A DNA stretch of 64,000 nucleotides. It comes from Tetragonia tetragonoides. Lineage: Eukaryota > Streptophyta > Magnoliopsida > Caryophyllales > Aizoaceae. The first letter of the stretch is position 1, and each line of letters opens with the position of its first letter. Under the pieces are notes generated by a model. The model was not told the origin of the DNA. It did not search any database and worked only from the letters and a program-made list of their open reading frames with translations. The DNA lies in assembly GCA_038025085.1 (NCBI GenBank), contig CM076148.1, forward strand, positions 16,960,001 to 17,024,000, read 5' to 3'. Positions 21,698 through 32,785 of this stretch are shown here, one piece after another. Position numbers and translations under genes: made by a program.

Positions 21698-21817
21698 AGG
21701 GGTGCAACACGAGGACTTCCCAGGAGGTCACCCATCCTAGTACAACTCTCGCCCAAGCACGCTTAACTGCGGAGTTCTAATGGGATCCGGTGCATTAGTG
21801 CTAGTATGATCGCACCC
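21698..21817 (-). rRNA. 5S rRNA copy 65
   Basis: Variants: gtacaactc, ttctaatgg, gctagta. Confidence 0.95.
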
Positions 21818-22037
21818 ATCAATCTATTGGACAATATTTGTTTTATCCTTGTTCTTACAGCCATTTCTCACTTTTCGTGTGTCTCTTTTATATGAAAATC
21901 AACGGTTTGTACGTAAAATCCAACACGTCTCCCGAAATGTTTTATACTAGTGTTTTCTGGTTCTAAACAGCGTTTTAAATAAGGCTACATAAAAATTAAA
22001 AAAATAAAAAAAAATTTAAAAAAATGAAGATTTAAAA

Positions 22038-22158
22038 AGGGGTGCAACACGAGGAGTTCCCCCGGAGGTCACCCATCCTAGTACTACTTTCGTCCAAGCA
22101 CACTTAACTGTGGAGTTCTGATTGGATTCGGTGCATTACTGCTGGTATGATCGCACCC
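22038..22158 (-). rRNA. 5S rRNA copy 66, 1-base insertion
   Basis: 121 bases: gaggagttcccccgg. Also tttcgtccaag, cacactt, ctgtgg, gattggattcgg, attactg. A decayed copy. Confidence 0.92.
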
Positions 22159-22378
22159 ATCAAACTATTACACAATATTTCTTTTGACCTTGTTCTTACA
22201 GCCATTTCGCACTTTTCGTGTGTCTCTTTTATTCGAAAATCAATGGTTTGTACGTAAAACCTACCACGTCTCGCGAAATCTTTTATACTAGTGTTTTCTG
22301 ATTCTAAACGGCGTTTTCAATAAGGCTATATAAAAATAAAAAAAATAAAAAAAAAATTAAAAAAATGAAGATTTAAAA

Positions 22379-22498
22379 AGGGGTGCAACACGAGGACTTC
22401 CCAGGAGGTCACCCATCCTAGTACCACTCTCGCCCAAGCACGCTTCACTGCGGAGTTCTGATGGGATCTGATGCATTAGTGCTGGTATGATCGCACCC
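22379..22498 (-). rRNA. 5S rRNA copy 67
   Basis: Variants: gtaccactc, cttcactg (A box), gatctgatgc. Confidence 0.95.
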
Positions 22499-22715
22499 AT
22501 CAAACTATTGCACAATATTTGTTTTAACCTTGTTATTACAGCTATTGCTCACTTTTCGTGTGTCTCTTTTATTCGAAAATCAACGGTTTGTACGTAAAAT
22601 CCAACACGTCTCCCGAAATCTTTTATACTAGTGTTTTCTGATTCTAAACAGCGTTTTAAATGCGGCTACATAAAATAAAAAAAATAAAAAAAATTAAAAA
22701 AATGAAGATTTAAAA

Positions 22716-22835
22716 AGGGGTGCAACACGAGGACTTCCCAGGAGGTCACCCATCCTAGTACTACTCTCGCCCAAGCATGCTTAACTGCGGAGTTCTGATG
22801 GGATCCAGTGCATTAGTGCTGGTATGATCGCACCC
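22716..22835 (-). rRNA. 5S rRNA copy 68
   Basis: Variants: gcatgctt, gatccagtg. Confidence 0.96.
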
Positions 22836-23055
22836 ATCAAACTATTGTACAATGTTTGTTTTAACCTTGTTCTTACAGCCATTTCTCACTTTTCGTGTGT
22901 CTCTCTTATTCGAAAATCAAAGGTTTGTACTTAAAACCCAGCACGTCTCCCGAAATCTTTTATACTAGTGTTTTCTGATTCTAAAAAGCATTTTAAAGAA
23001 GGCTACATAAAAATAAAAAAAATAAAAAAAAAATTTAAAAAATGAAGATTTAAAA

Positions 23056-23175
23056 AGGGGTGCAACACGAGGACTTCCCAGGAGGTCACCCATCCTAGTA
23101 CTACTCTCGCCCAAGCACGCTTACTTGCGGAGTTCTGATGGGATCCAATGCATTAGTGCTGGTATGATCGCACCC
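23056..23175 (-). rRNA. 5S rRNA copy 69
   Basis: Variants: cttacttgcgg (A box), gatccaatgc. Confidence 0.96.
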
Positions 23176-23386
23176 ATCAAACTATTGCACAATATTTGTT
23201 TTAACCTTGTTCTTACAGCCATTTGTCACTTTTCGTGTGTCTCTTTTATTCGAAAATCAACGGTTTGTACGTAAAATCCAACACGTCTCCCGAAATCTTT
23301 TATACTAGTGTTTTGTGATTCTAAACAGCATTTTAAATAAGGCTATATAAAAATAAAAAAAAATAAAAAAAAATGAAGATTTAAAA

Positions 23387-23506
23387 AGGGGTGCAACACG
23401 AGGACTTCCCAGGAGGTCACCCATCCTAGTACTACTCTCGCCCAAGCATGCTTAACTGCGGAGTTCTGATGGGATCCGATGCATTAGCGCTGGTATGATC
23501 GCACCC
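23387..23506 (-). rRNA. 5S rRNA copy 70
   Basis: Variants: gcatgctt, gatccgatgc, tagcgct. Confidence 0.95.
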
Positions 23507-23726
23507 ATCAAACTATTGCACAATATTTGTTTTAAGCTTGTTCTTACAGTCATTTCTCACGTTTCGTGTGTCTCTTTTATTCGAAAATCAACGGTTTGTA
23601 CGTAAATCCCAACACGTCTCCCGAAATCTTTTATACTAGTGTTTTCTGATTCTAAATAGCGTTTTAAATGCGGCTACATAAAAATAAAAAAAATAAAAAA
23701 AAATTTAAAAAAATGAAGATTTAAAA

Positions 23727-23846
23727 AAGGGTGCAACACTAGGACATCCCAGGAGGTCACCCATCCTAGTACTACTCTCGCCCAAGCGCGCTTAACTGCG
23801 AAGTTCTGATGGGATCCGGTGCATTAGTGCTGGTATGATCGCACCC
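23727..23846 (-). rRNA. 5S rRNA copy 71
   Basis: Variants: aagggtgc, aacactaggacatccc, gcgcgctt, gcgaag. Confidence 0.94.
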
Positions 23847-24055
23847 ATCAAACTATTGCACAATATTTGTTTTATCCTTGTTCTTACAGCCATTTCTCAC
23901 TTTTCGTGTGTCTCTTTTATTCGAAAATCAACGGTGTGTACGTAAAACCTAACACGTTTCCCGATATCTTTTATACTAGTGTTTTCTGATTCTAAACGGC
24001 GTTTTAAATAACGCTATATAAAAATAAAAAAAATCTAAAAAATGAAGATTTAAAA

Positions 24056-24175
24056 AGGGGTGCAACACAAGGACTTCCCAGGAGGTCACCCATCCTAGTA
24101 CGACTCTCGCCCAAGCGCGCTTAACTGCGGAGTTCTGATGGGATTCGGTGCATTAGTGCTGGTATGATCGCAACC
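24056..24175 (-). rRNA. 5S rRNA copy 72
   Basis: Variants: acacaagg, gtacgactc, gcgcgctt, gattcgg, cgcaacc. Near-twin of copy 86. Confidence 0.94.
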
Positions 24176-24397
24176 CTCAAACTATTGCACAATATTTGTT
24201 TTAACCTTGTCCTTACAGCCATTTCTCACTTTTCGTGTGTCTCTCATATTCGAAAATCAACGGTTTGTACTTAACACCCAACACGTCTTCCGAAATCTTT
24301 TATACTAGTGTTTTCTTATTCTAAACAACGTTTTAAATAATGCAACATAAAGATAAAAAAAAATAAAAAAACAAATTAAAAAAATGAAGATTTAAAA

Positions 24398-24517
24398 AGG
24401 GGTGCAACACGAGGACTTCCCAGGAGGTCACCCATCCTAGTACAACTCTCGCCCAAGCACGCTTAACTGCGGAGTTCTAACGGGATCCGGTGCATTAGTG
24501 CTGGTATGATCGCACCA
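24398..24517 (-). rRNA. 5S rRNA copy 73
   Basis: Variants: gtacaactc, ttctaacgg, cgcacca. Confidence 0.95.
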
Positions 24518-24734
24518 ATCAATCTATTGGACAATATTTGTTTTATCCTTGTTCTTATAGCCATTTCTCACTTTTCGTGTGTCTCTTTTATATGAAAATC
24601 AACGGTTTGTACGTAAAATCCAACACGTCTCCCGAAATATTTTATACTAGTGTTTTCTGATTCTAAACAGCGTTTTAAATAAGGCTACATAAAAATTAAA
24701 AAAAAAAAAAAATTAAAAAAATGAAGATTTAAAA

Positions 24735-24854
24735 AGGGGTGCAACACGAGGACTTCCCAGGAGGTCACCCATCCTAGTACTACTTTCGTCCAAGCACACT
24801 TAACTGCGGAGTTCTGATGGGATCCGGTGCATTAGTGCTGGTATGATCGCACCC
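24735..24854 (-). rRNA. 5S rRNA copy 74
   Basis: Variants: tttcgtccaag, cacactt. Confidence 0.95.
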
Positions 24855-25072
24855 ATCAAACTATTACACAATATTTGTTTTGACCTTGTTCTTACAGCCA
24901 TTTCTCACTTTTCGTGTGTCTCTCTTATTCGAAAATCAATGGTTTGTACGTAAAACCTACCACGTCTCGCGAAATATTTTATACTAGTGTTTTCTGATTC
25001 TAACCGGCGTTTTAAATAAGGCTATATAAAAATAAAAATTAAAAAAAAAATTAAAAAAATGAAGATTTAAAA

Positions 25073-25192
25073 AGGGGTGCAACACGAGGACTTCCCAGGA
25101 GGTCACCCATCCTAGTACCACTCTCGCCCAAGCACGCTTCACTGCGGAGTTATGATGGGATCCGGTGCATTAGTGCTGGTATGATCGCACCC
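25073..25192 (-). rRNA. 5S rRNA copy 75
   Basis: Variants: gtaccactc, cttcactg, gttatgatg. Confidence 0.95.
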
Positions 25193-25415
25193 ATCAAACT
25201 ATTGCACAATATTTGTTTTAACCTTGTTCTTACAACTATTGCTCACTTTTCGTGTGTCTCTTTTATTCGAAAATCAACGGTTTGTACGTAAAATCCAACA
25301 CGTCTCCCGAAATCTTTTATACTAGTGTTTTCTGATTCTAAAAATCGTTTTAAATAAGGCTACATAAAAATAAAAAATAAAAAAAAAAACAATTTTAAAA
25401 AATGAAGATTTAAAA

Positions 25416-25535
25416 AGGGGTGCAACACGAGTACTTCCCAGGAGGTCACCCATCCTAGTACTACTCTCGCCCAAGCTCGCTTCACTGCGTAGTTCTGATG
25501 GGATCCGGTGCATTAGTGCATGTATGATCGCACCC
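25416..25535 (-). rRNA. 5S rRNA copy 76
   Basis: Variants: cgagtac, gctcgcttcactgcgtag, gtgcatgta. Confidence 0.94.
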
Positions 25536-25755
25536 ATTAAACTATTGCACAATATTTGTTTTAACCTTGTTCTTACAGCCATTTATCACTTTTCGTGTGT
25601 CTCTTTTATTCGAAAATCTTCGGTTTGTACGTAAAACCCAACACGACTCCCGAAATCTTTTATACTAGTGTTTTCTGATTCTAAACAGCGTTTTAAATAA
25701 GGCTACATAAAAATAATAAATAATAAAAAAAATTAAAAATAATGAAGATTCAAAA

Positions 25756-25875
25756 CGGGGTGCAACACGAGGACTTCCCAGGAGGTCACCCATCCTAGTA
25801 CTACTCTCGCCCAAGCATGCTTAACTGCGGAGTTCTGATGGGATCCGGTGCATTAGTGCTGGTATGATCGCACCC
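25756..25875 (-). rRNA. 5S rRNA copy 77
   Basis: Variants: last RNA base altered (cggggtgc), gcatgctt. The terminator T run is shortened by the same change. Its spacer (tttgatactag, aacgctac) matches the remnant at 27074-27172. Confidence 0.95.
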
Positions 25876-26087
25876 ATCAAACTATTGCACAATATTTGTT
25901 TTAACCTTGTTCTTACAGCCATTTCTCACTTTTCGTGTGTCTCTTTTATTCGAAAATCAACGGTTTGTACGTAAATCCCAACACGTCTCCCGAAATATTT
26001 GATACTAGTGTTTTCTGATTCTAAATAGCGTTTTAAATAACGCTACATAAAAATAAAATAAAAAATTAAAAAAATGAAGATTTAAAA

Positions 26088-26207
26088 AGGGGTGCAACAC
26101 GAGGACTTCCTAGGAGGTCACCCATCCTAGTACTATTCTCGCCCAAGCAAGCTTCACTGCGGAGTTCTGATGGGATCCGGTGCATTAGTGCTGGTATGAT
26201 CGCACCC
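26088..26207 (-). rRNA. 5S rRNA copy 78
   Basis: Variants: cctagg, tactattctc, gcaagcttcactg. Confidence 0.95.
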
Positions 26208-26411
26208 ATCAAACTATTGCACAATATTTGTTTTAACCTTGTTCTTACACCATTTCTCACTTTTCGTGTGTCTTTTTTATTCGAAAATCAACGGTTTGTA
26301 CGTAAAACCCAACACGTCTCCTGAAATCTTTTATACTAGTGTTTTCTGATTCTAAACAGCGTTTTAAATAAGTCTACATAAAAAAAAAGTCTAAAAAAAT
26401 GAAATTTAAAA

Positions 26412-26531
26412 AGGGGTGCAACACGAGGACTTCCTAGGAGGTCACCCATCCAAGTACTACTCTCGTCTAAGCACGCTTAACTACGGAGTTCTGATGGGAT
26501 TCGGTGCATTAGTGCTGGTATGATCGCACCC
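26412..26531 (-). rRNA. 5S rRNA copy 79
   Basis: Variants: cctagg, ccaagtac, ctcgtctaag, aactacgg, gattcgg. Confidence 0.94.
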
Positions 26532-26751
26532 ATCAAACTATTGCACAATATTTGTTTTAACCTTGTTCTTACACCATTTCTCACTTTTCGTGTGTCTCTT
26601 TTATTCGAAAATCAACGGTTTGTACGTAAAACCCAACACGTCTACCGAAATCTTTTATACTAGTGTTTGCTTATTCTAAACAGCGTTTTAAATAAGGCTA
26701 CATAAAAATAAAAAAAAATAAAATAAAATTTAAAAAAATGAAGATTTAAAA

Positions 26752-26870
26752 AGGGGTGCAACACGAGGACTTCCCAGGAGGTCACCCATCTAGTACTACT
26801 CTCGCCCAAGCATGCTTAACTGCGGAGTTCTGATGGGATCCGGTGCATTAGTGCTGGTTTGATCGCACTC
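26752..26870 (-). rRNA. 5S rRNA copy 80, 1-base deletion
   Basis: 119 bases: catcctag is catctag at the C box edge. Also gcatgctt, ggtttgatc, cgcactc. Confidence 0.93.
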
Positions 26871-27057
26871 ATCAAACTATTGCACAATATTTGTTTTAAC
26901 CTTGTTCTTACAGCCATTTCTCACTTTTCGTGTGTCTCTTTTATTCGAAATTCAACGGTTTGTACGTAAAACCCAACACGTCTCCCGAAATCTTTTATAC
27001 TAGTGTTTTCTGATTCTAAACAGCGTTTTAAATAAGGCTACATAAAAATAAAATAAA

Positions 27058-27172
27058 ATTAAAAAAATAAAAATCCGAAATCTTTGATACTAGTGTTTTC
27101 TGATTCTAAATAGCGTTTTAAATAACGCTACATAAAAATAAAATAAAAATTTAAAAAAAAGAAGATTTAAAA
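27058..27172 (-). repeat. Spacer-only remnant, 5S gene deleted
   Basis: After the A-rich tract of one unit, the sequence jumps at 27074 into tccgaaatctttgatactag, the distal half of another spacer, without a gene or promoter between. About 260 bases of a normal unit are missing. The right part resembles the spacer of copy 77. Confidence 0.9.
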
Positions 27173-27292
27173 AGGGGTGCAACACGAGGACTTCCCAGGA
27201 GGTCACCCATCCTAGTACTATTCTCGCCCAAGCACGCTTAACTGCGGAGTTCTGATGGGATCTGGTGCATTAGTGCTGGTATGATCGCACAC
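27173..27292 (-). rRNA. 5S rRNA copy 81
   Basis: Variants: tactattctc, gatctgg, cgcacac. Confidence 0.95.
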
Positions 27293-27512
27293 ATCAAACT
27301 ATTGCACAATATTTGTTTTAACCTTGTTCTTACAGCCATTTCTCACTTTTCGTGTGTCTCTTTTATTCGAAAATCAACGGTTTGTACGTAAAATCCAACA
27401 CGTCTCCCGACATCTTTTATACTAGTGTTTTCTGATTCTAAACAGCGTTTTAAATAATGCTACATAAAAATTAAAAAAATAAAAAAAAATTTAAAAAAAT
27501 GAAGATTTAAAA

Positions 27513-27576
27513 AAGGGTGCAACACGAGGACTTCCCAGGAGGTCACCCATCCTAGTACTACTCTCGCCCAAGCACC
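27513..27576 (-). pseudogene. 5S copy 82, 3' half only
   Basis: The gene runs to gcccaagcac, then joins cctaaacagtg of the distal spacer. RNA bases 1 to about 57, part of the A box and the upstream promoter are lost. The step to the next copy is 146 bases instead of about 340. Confidence 0.92.
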
Positions 27577-27658
27577 CTAAACAGTGTTTTAAATAAGGCT
27601 ACATAAAAATAAAAAATAAAAAATAAAAAAAATAATTTTAAAAAATGAAGATTTAAAA

Positions 27659-27778
27659 AGGGGTGCAACATGAGTACTTCCCAGGAGGTCACCCATCCTA
27701 GTACTACTCTCGCCCACACTCGCTTAACTGCGTAGTTCTGATGGGATCCGTTGCATTAGTGCTGGTATGATCACACCC
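27659..27778 (-). rRNA. 5S rRNA copy 83
   Basis: Variants: acatgagtac, cgcccacactcgctt (A box), gcgtag, gatccgttgc, gatcacaccc. Confidence 0.94.
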
Positions 27779-27982
27779 ATCAAACTCTTGCACAATATTT
27801 GTTTTAACCTTGTTCTTACGGCCATTTCTCACTTTTCGTGTGTCTCTTTTATTCGAAATTCAACGGTTTGTACGTAAAACCCAACACGTCTCCCGAAATC
27901 TTTTATACTAGTGTTTTCTGATTCTAAACAGCGTTTTAAATAAGTCTACATAAAAAAAAATCTAAAAAAATAAAATTTAAAA

Positions 27983-28102
27983 AGTGGTGCAACACGAGGA
28001 CTTCCCAGGAGGTCACCCATCCTAGTGCTACTCTCGTCTAAGCACGCTTAACTGCGGAGTTCTGATGGGATCCGGTGCATTAGTGCTGGTATGATCGCAC
28101 CC
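27983..28102 (-). rRNA. 5S rRNA copy 84
   Basis: Variants: agtggtgc, ctagtgctac, ctcgtctaag. Confidence 0.95.
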
Positions 28103-28323
28103 ATCAAACTATTGCACAATATTTGTTTTAACCTTGTTCTTACAGCCATTTCTCACTTTTCGTGTGTGTCTTTTCTTTGAAAATCAACGGTTTGTACGTA
28201 AAACCCAACACGTCTTCCGAAATCTTTAATACTAGTGTTTTCTGATTCTAAACAGCGTTTTAAATAAGGCTACATAAAAATAAAAAAAATAAAAAAAAAA
28301 TTTAAAAAAATGAAGATTTAAAA

Positions 28324-28443
28324 AGTGGTGCAACACGAGAAATTCCCAGGAGGTCACCCATCCAAGTACTACTCTCGCCCATGCACGCTTAACTGCGATG
28401 TTCTGATGGGATCCGGTGCATTAGTGCTGGTATGATCGCACCC
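28324..28443 (-). rRNA. 5S rRNA copy 85
   Basis: Variants: agtggtgc, cgagaaattcc, ccaagtac, cccatgcacg, gcgatgttc. Confidence 0.94.
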
Positions 28444-28652
28444 ATCAAACTATTACACAATATTTGTTTTAACCTTGTACTTGCAGCCATTTCTCACTTT
28501 TCGTGTGTCTCTTTTATTCGAAAATCAACGGTTTGTACGTAAAACCCAACACGTTTCCCGATATCCTTTATACTAGTGTTTTCTGATTCTAAACAGCGTT
28601 TTAAATAACGCTATATAAAAATAAAAAAAATCTAAAAAATGAAGATTTAAGA

Positions 28653-28772
28653 AGGGGTGCAACACAAGGACTTCCCAGGAGGTCACCCATCCTAGTACGA
28701 CTCTCGCCCAAGCGCGCTTAACTGCGGAGTTCTGATGGGATTAGGTGCATTAGTGCTGGTATGATCGCAACC
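28653..28772 (-). rRNA. 5S rRNA copy 86
   Basis: Variants: acacaagg, gtacgactc, gcgcgctt, gattagg, cgcaacc. The proximal terminator is broken (ttaagaagg leaves only two T in a row). Confidence 0.94.
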
Positions 28773-28981
28773 CTCAAACTATTGCACAATATTTGTTTTA
28801 ACCTTGTCCTTACAGTCATTTCTCACTTTTCGTGTGTCTCTTTTATTTGAAAATCAACGGTTTGTACGTAAACCCAACACGTCTCCCGAATTCTTTTATA
28901 CTAGTGTTTCTGATTATAAACAGCGTTTTAAATAAGGCTACATAAAAATAAAAAAAAAATTAAAAAAATGATGATTTAAAA

Positions 28982-29101
28982 AGGTGTGCAACACTAGGAC
29001 TTCCCAGGAGGTCACCCAACCTAGTCCTACTCTCACCCAAGCACGCTTAACTGCGGAATTCTGATGGGATCCGGTGCATTAATGCTGGTATGATCGCACC
29101 C
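28982..29101 (-). rRNA. 5S rRNA copy 87
   Basis: Variants: aggtgtgc, actagg, acccaacctagtcctac, ctctcaccc, gcggaattc, attaatgc. Confidence 0.93.
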
Positions 29102-29319
29102 TTCAAACTATTACACAATATTTGTTTTAACCTTGTTCTTACAGCCATTTCTCACTTTTCGTGTGTCTCTTTTATTCGAAAATAAACGGTTTGTACGTAA
29201 AACCCAAAACGTCTCCCGAAATCTTTTATACTAGTGTTTTCTGATTCTAAAGGGCGTTTTAAATAAGGCTACATAAAAATAAAAAAAATAAAAAAAATAA
29301 AAAAAATGAAGATTTAAAA

Positions 29320-29439
29320 AGGGGTGCAACACGAGGACTTCCCAGGAGGTCACCTATCATAGTACTACTCTCGCCCTAGCACGCTTAACTGCGGAATTCT
29401 GATGGGATCCGGTGAATTAGTGCTGGTATGATCGCACCC
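29320..29439 (-). rRNA. 5S rRNA copy 88
   Basis: Variants: cacctatcatag (C box), cgccctag, gcggaattc, gtgaatta. Confidence 0.94.
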
Positions 29440-29651
29440 AACAAACTATCGCACAATATTTGTTTTAACCTTGTTCTTACAGCCATTTCTCACTTTTCGT
29501 GTGTCTCTTTTATTCGAAAATCAATGGTTTGTACGTAAAACCCAACACGTCTCCCGAAATCTTTGATACTAGTGTTTTCTGATTCTAAATAGCGTTTTAA
29601 ATAACGCTACATAAAAATAAAATAAAAATTTTAAAAATTGAAGATTTAAAA

Positions 29652-29770
29652 AGGGGTGCAACACGAGGACTTCCCCGATGGTCACCCATCCTAGTACTAT
29701 TCTCGCCAAGCACGCTTAACTGCGGAGTTCTGATGGGATCTGGTGCATTAGTGCTGGTATGATCGCACCC
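29652..29770 (-). rRNA. 5S rRNA copy 89, 1-base deletion
   Basis: 119 bases: tattctcgccaag in place of tactctcgcccaag. Also ccccgatggtc and gatctgg. Confidence 0.93.
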
Positions 29771-29990
29771 ATCAAACTATCGCACAATATTTGTTTTAAC
29801 CTTGTTCTTACAGCCATTTCTCACTTTTCGTGTGTCTCTTTTATTCGAAAATCAACGGTTTGTACGTAAAATCCAACACGTTTCCCGAAATCTTTTATAC
29901 TAGTGTTTTCTGATTCTAAACAGTGTTTTAAATAAGGCTACATAAAAATAAAAAATAAAAAATAAAATTTAAAGAAATGAAGATTTAAAA

Positions 29991-30110
29991 AGGGGTGCAA
30001 CACAAGGACTTCTCAGGAGGTCACCCATCCTAGTACTACTCTCGCCCAAGCATGCTTAACTGCGGAAATCTGATGGGATCCGGTGCTCTAGTGCTGGTAT
30101 GATCGCACCC
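29991..30110 (-). rRNA. 5S rRNA copy 90
   Basis: Variants: acacaagg, cttctcagg, gcatgctt, gcggaaatc, gtgctcta. Confidence 0.94.
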
Positions 30111-30330
30111 ATCAAAATATTGCACAATATTTGTTTTAACCTTGTTCTTACAGCCATTTCTCACTTTTCGTGTGTCTCTTTTATTTGAAAATCAACGGTT
30201 TGTACGTAAAACCCAGCACGTCTTCCGAAATCTTTAATACTAGTTCTTTCTGATTCGAAACAGCGTTTTAAATAAAGCTACATAAAAATAAAAAAAAATT
30301 AAAAAAATTTAAAAAAATGAAGATTTAAAA

Positions 30331-30450
30331 AGGGGTGCAACACGAGAAATTCCCAGGAGGTCACCCATCCTAGTACTACTCTCGCCCAAGCACGCTTAAC
30401 TGCGAAGTTCTGATGGGATACGGTGCATTAGTGCTAGTATGATCGCACCC
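30331..30450 (-). rRNA. 5S rRNA copy 91
   Basis: Variants: cgagaaattcc, gcgaag, gatacgg, gctagta. Confidence 0.95.
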
Positions 30451-30669
30451 ATCAAACTATTGCACAATATTTGTTTTAACCTTGTTCTTGCAGCCATTTC
30501 TCACTTTTCGTGTGTCTCTTTTATTCGAAAATCAACGGTTTGTACGTAAAACCCAAAACGTTTCCAATATCTTTTATAATAGTGTTTTCTGATTCTAAAC
30601 AGCGTTTTGAATAAGGCTATATAAAAATAAAAAAAATAAAAAAATATTTAAAAAAATGAAGATTTAGAA

Positions 30670-30789
30670 ACGGGTGCAACACGAGGACTTACCAGGAGGT
30701 CACCCATCCTAGTACTACTCTCGCCCAAGCATGCTTAACTACGGAGTTCTGATGGGATCCGGTGCATTAGTGCTGGTATGATCGCAACC
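30670..30789 (-). rRNA. 5S rRNA copy 92
   Basis: Variants: acgggtgc, cttaccagg, gcatgctt, aactacgg, cgcaacc. Terminator tract interrupted (ttagaaac). Confidence 0.94.
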
Positions 30790-31000
30790 ATCAAACTATT
30801 ACACAATATTTGTTTTAACCTTGTTCTTACAGCCATTTCTCAATTTTCGTGTGTCTCTTTTATTGGAGAATCAACGATTTGTACGTAAAATCCAACACGT
30901 CTCTCGAAATCTTTTATACTAGTGTTTTGTGATTCTAAACGGCGTTTTAAATAAGGTTACATAAATATAAAAAAAAATTTAAAAAAATGAAGATTTAAAA

Positions 31001-31120
31001 AGGGGTGCAACACGAGTACTTCCCAGGAGGTCACCCATCCTAGTACTACTCTCGCCCAAGCAGGCTTAACTGCGGAGTTCTGATGGGATCCGGTGCATTA
31101 GTGCTGGTATGTTCGCACCC
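31001..31120 (-). rRNA. 5S rRNA copy 93
   Basis: Variants: cgagtac, gcaggctt, atgttcgc. Confidence 0.95.
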
Positions 31121-31333
31121 ATCAAACTATTGCACAATATTTGTTTTAACCTTGTTCTTACAGCCATTTCTCACTTTTCGTGTGTCTCTTTTATCGGAGA
31201 ATCAACAATTTGTACGTAAAATCCAACACGTCTCCCGAAATCTTTTATACTAGCGTTTTCTGATTCTAAACGGCGTTTTAAATAAGGCTACATAAAAAAA
31301 AAAAAAACAATTTAGAAAAATGAAGATTTAAAA

Positions 31334-31453
31334 AGGGGTGCAACACGAGTACTTCCAAGGAGGTCACCCATCCTAGTACTACTCTCGCCCAAGCACGCTT
31401 TACTGCGGAGTTCTGATGGGATCCGGTGCATTAGTGCTGGTATGATCGCACCC
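31334..31453 (-). rRNA. 5S rRNA copy 94
   Basis: Variants: cgagtac, ccaagg, gctttactg (A box). Same family as copies 101 and 110; supplies the left half of hybrid copy 113. Confidence 0.95.
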
Positions 31454-31663
31454 TTCAAACTATTCCACAATATTTGTTTTAACCTTGTTCTTAGAGCCAT
31501 TTCTCACTTTTCGTGTGTCTCTTTTATTTAAAAATCAACGGTTTGTACGTAAAACCCAACACGTCTCCCGAAATCTTTTATACTAGTGTTTTTTGATTCT
31601 AAACAGCGTTATAAATAAGGCTACATAAAAATAAAAAAAATTTAAAAAAATGAAGATTTAAAA

Positions 31664-31783
31664 AGGGGTGCAACACGAGGACTTCCCAGGAGGTCACCTA
31701 TCCTATTACTACTCTCGCCCTAGCACGCTTAACTGCGAAGTTCTGATGGGATCCGGTGAATTAGTGCTGGTATGATCGCACCC
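31664..31783 (-). rRNA. 5S rRNA copy 95
   Basis: Variants: cacctatcctattac, cgccctag, gcgaag, gtgaatta. Confidence 0.95.
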
Positions 31784-31992
31784 ATCAAACTATTGCACAA
31801 TATTTGTTTTAACCTTGTTCTTACAACCATTTCTCACTTTCGTGTGTTTCTTTTATTCGAAAATCAACGGTTTGTACGTAAAACCCAACACGTCTCCCGA
31901 AATCTTTTATACTAGTGTTTGCTGATTCTAAACAGCGTTATAAATAAGGCTACATAAAAATAAAAAAAATTTAAAAAAATGAAGATTTAAAA

Positions 31993-32073
31993 AGGGGTGC
32001 AACACGAGGACTTCCCAGGAGGTCACCTATCCTATTACTACTCTCGCCCTAGCACGCTTAACTGCGAAGTTCT
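31993..32073 (-). pseudogene. 5S copy 96, 5' third deleted
   Basis: Same left part as copy 95, then gcgaagttct joins aaacagcgttttaaataagg of the distal spacer. Compared with copy 105, 187 bases are missing, and ttct occurs at both ends of the lost segment. The RNA start and upstream promoter are lost. Confidence 0.92.
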
Positions 32074-32135
32074 AAACAGCGTTTTAAATAAGGGTACATA
32101 AAAATAAAAAACAAATCTAAAAAAATGATTTAAAA

Positions 32136-32255
32136 AGGGGTGCAACACGAGGACTTCCCAGGAGGTCACCCATCTTAGTACTACTCTCGCCCTAGCATGT
32201 TTAACTGCGGAGTTCTGATGGAATCCGGTGCTTTAGGGCTGGTATGGTCGCACCC
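32136..32255 (-). rRNA. 5S rRNA copy 97
   Basis: Variants: catcttag, cgccctagcatgttt (A box), atggaatccggtgcttta, gggctgg, atggtcgc. Confidence 0.94.
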
Positions 32256-32465
32256 ATTAAACTATTGCACAATATTTGTTTTAACCTTGTTCTTACAGCC
32301 ATTTCTCACTTTTCGTGTGTCTCTTTTGAATGAAAATCAACGGTTTGTACGTAAAACCCAACACGTCTCCCGAAATCTTTTATAATAGTATTTCTAGTTA
32401 TAAACAGCGTTTTAAATAAGGCTACATAAAAATAAAAAAAAATTTTAAAAAATGATGATTTAAAA

Positions 32466-32585
32466 AGGTGTGCAACACTAGGACTTCCCAGGAGGTCACC
32501 CATCCTAGTACTACTCTCACGCAAGCACGCTTAACTGCGGCATTCTGATGGGATCCGGTGCATTAATGCTGGTATGATAGCACCC
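32466..32585 (-). rRNA. 5S rRNA copy 98
   Basis: Variants: aggtgtgc, actagg, ctctcacgcaag, gcggcattc, attaatgc, gatagc. Confidence 0.94.
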
Positions 32586-32785
32586 ATCAAACTATTGCAC
32601 AATATTTGTTTTAACCTTGTTCTTACAGCCATTTCTCACTTTTCGTGTTTCTCTTTTATTCGAAAATAAACGGTTTGTACGTAAAACCCAACACGTCTCC
32701 CAAAATCTTTTATACTAGTGTTTTCTGATTCTAAACGGCGTTTTAAATAAGGCTACATAAAAATTAAAAAAAATGAAATTTAAAA

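Larger units (their letters stand above)
20678..22715 (-). repeat. Six-unit segment duplicated at 23387-25415
   Basis: Copies 62, 63/64, 65, 66, 67 recur as 70, 71, 73, 74, 75 at an offset of about 2.7 kb (eight units). Shared rare marks: ttttaagcttg and gtaaatccc (62, 70), aacactaggacatccc (63, 71), gtacaactc (65, 73), tttcgtccaag (66, 74), gtaccactc (67, 75). Confidence 0.88.
23387..25415 (-). repeat. Duplicate of the 20678-22715 segment
   Basis: Copies 70-75, with copy 72 (gtacgactc, caaccctc) as a member without a gene counterpart in the left block, although its spacer matches that of copy 64. Confidence 0.86.
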
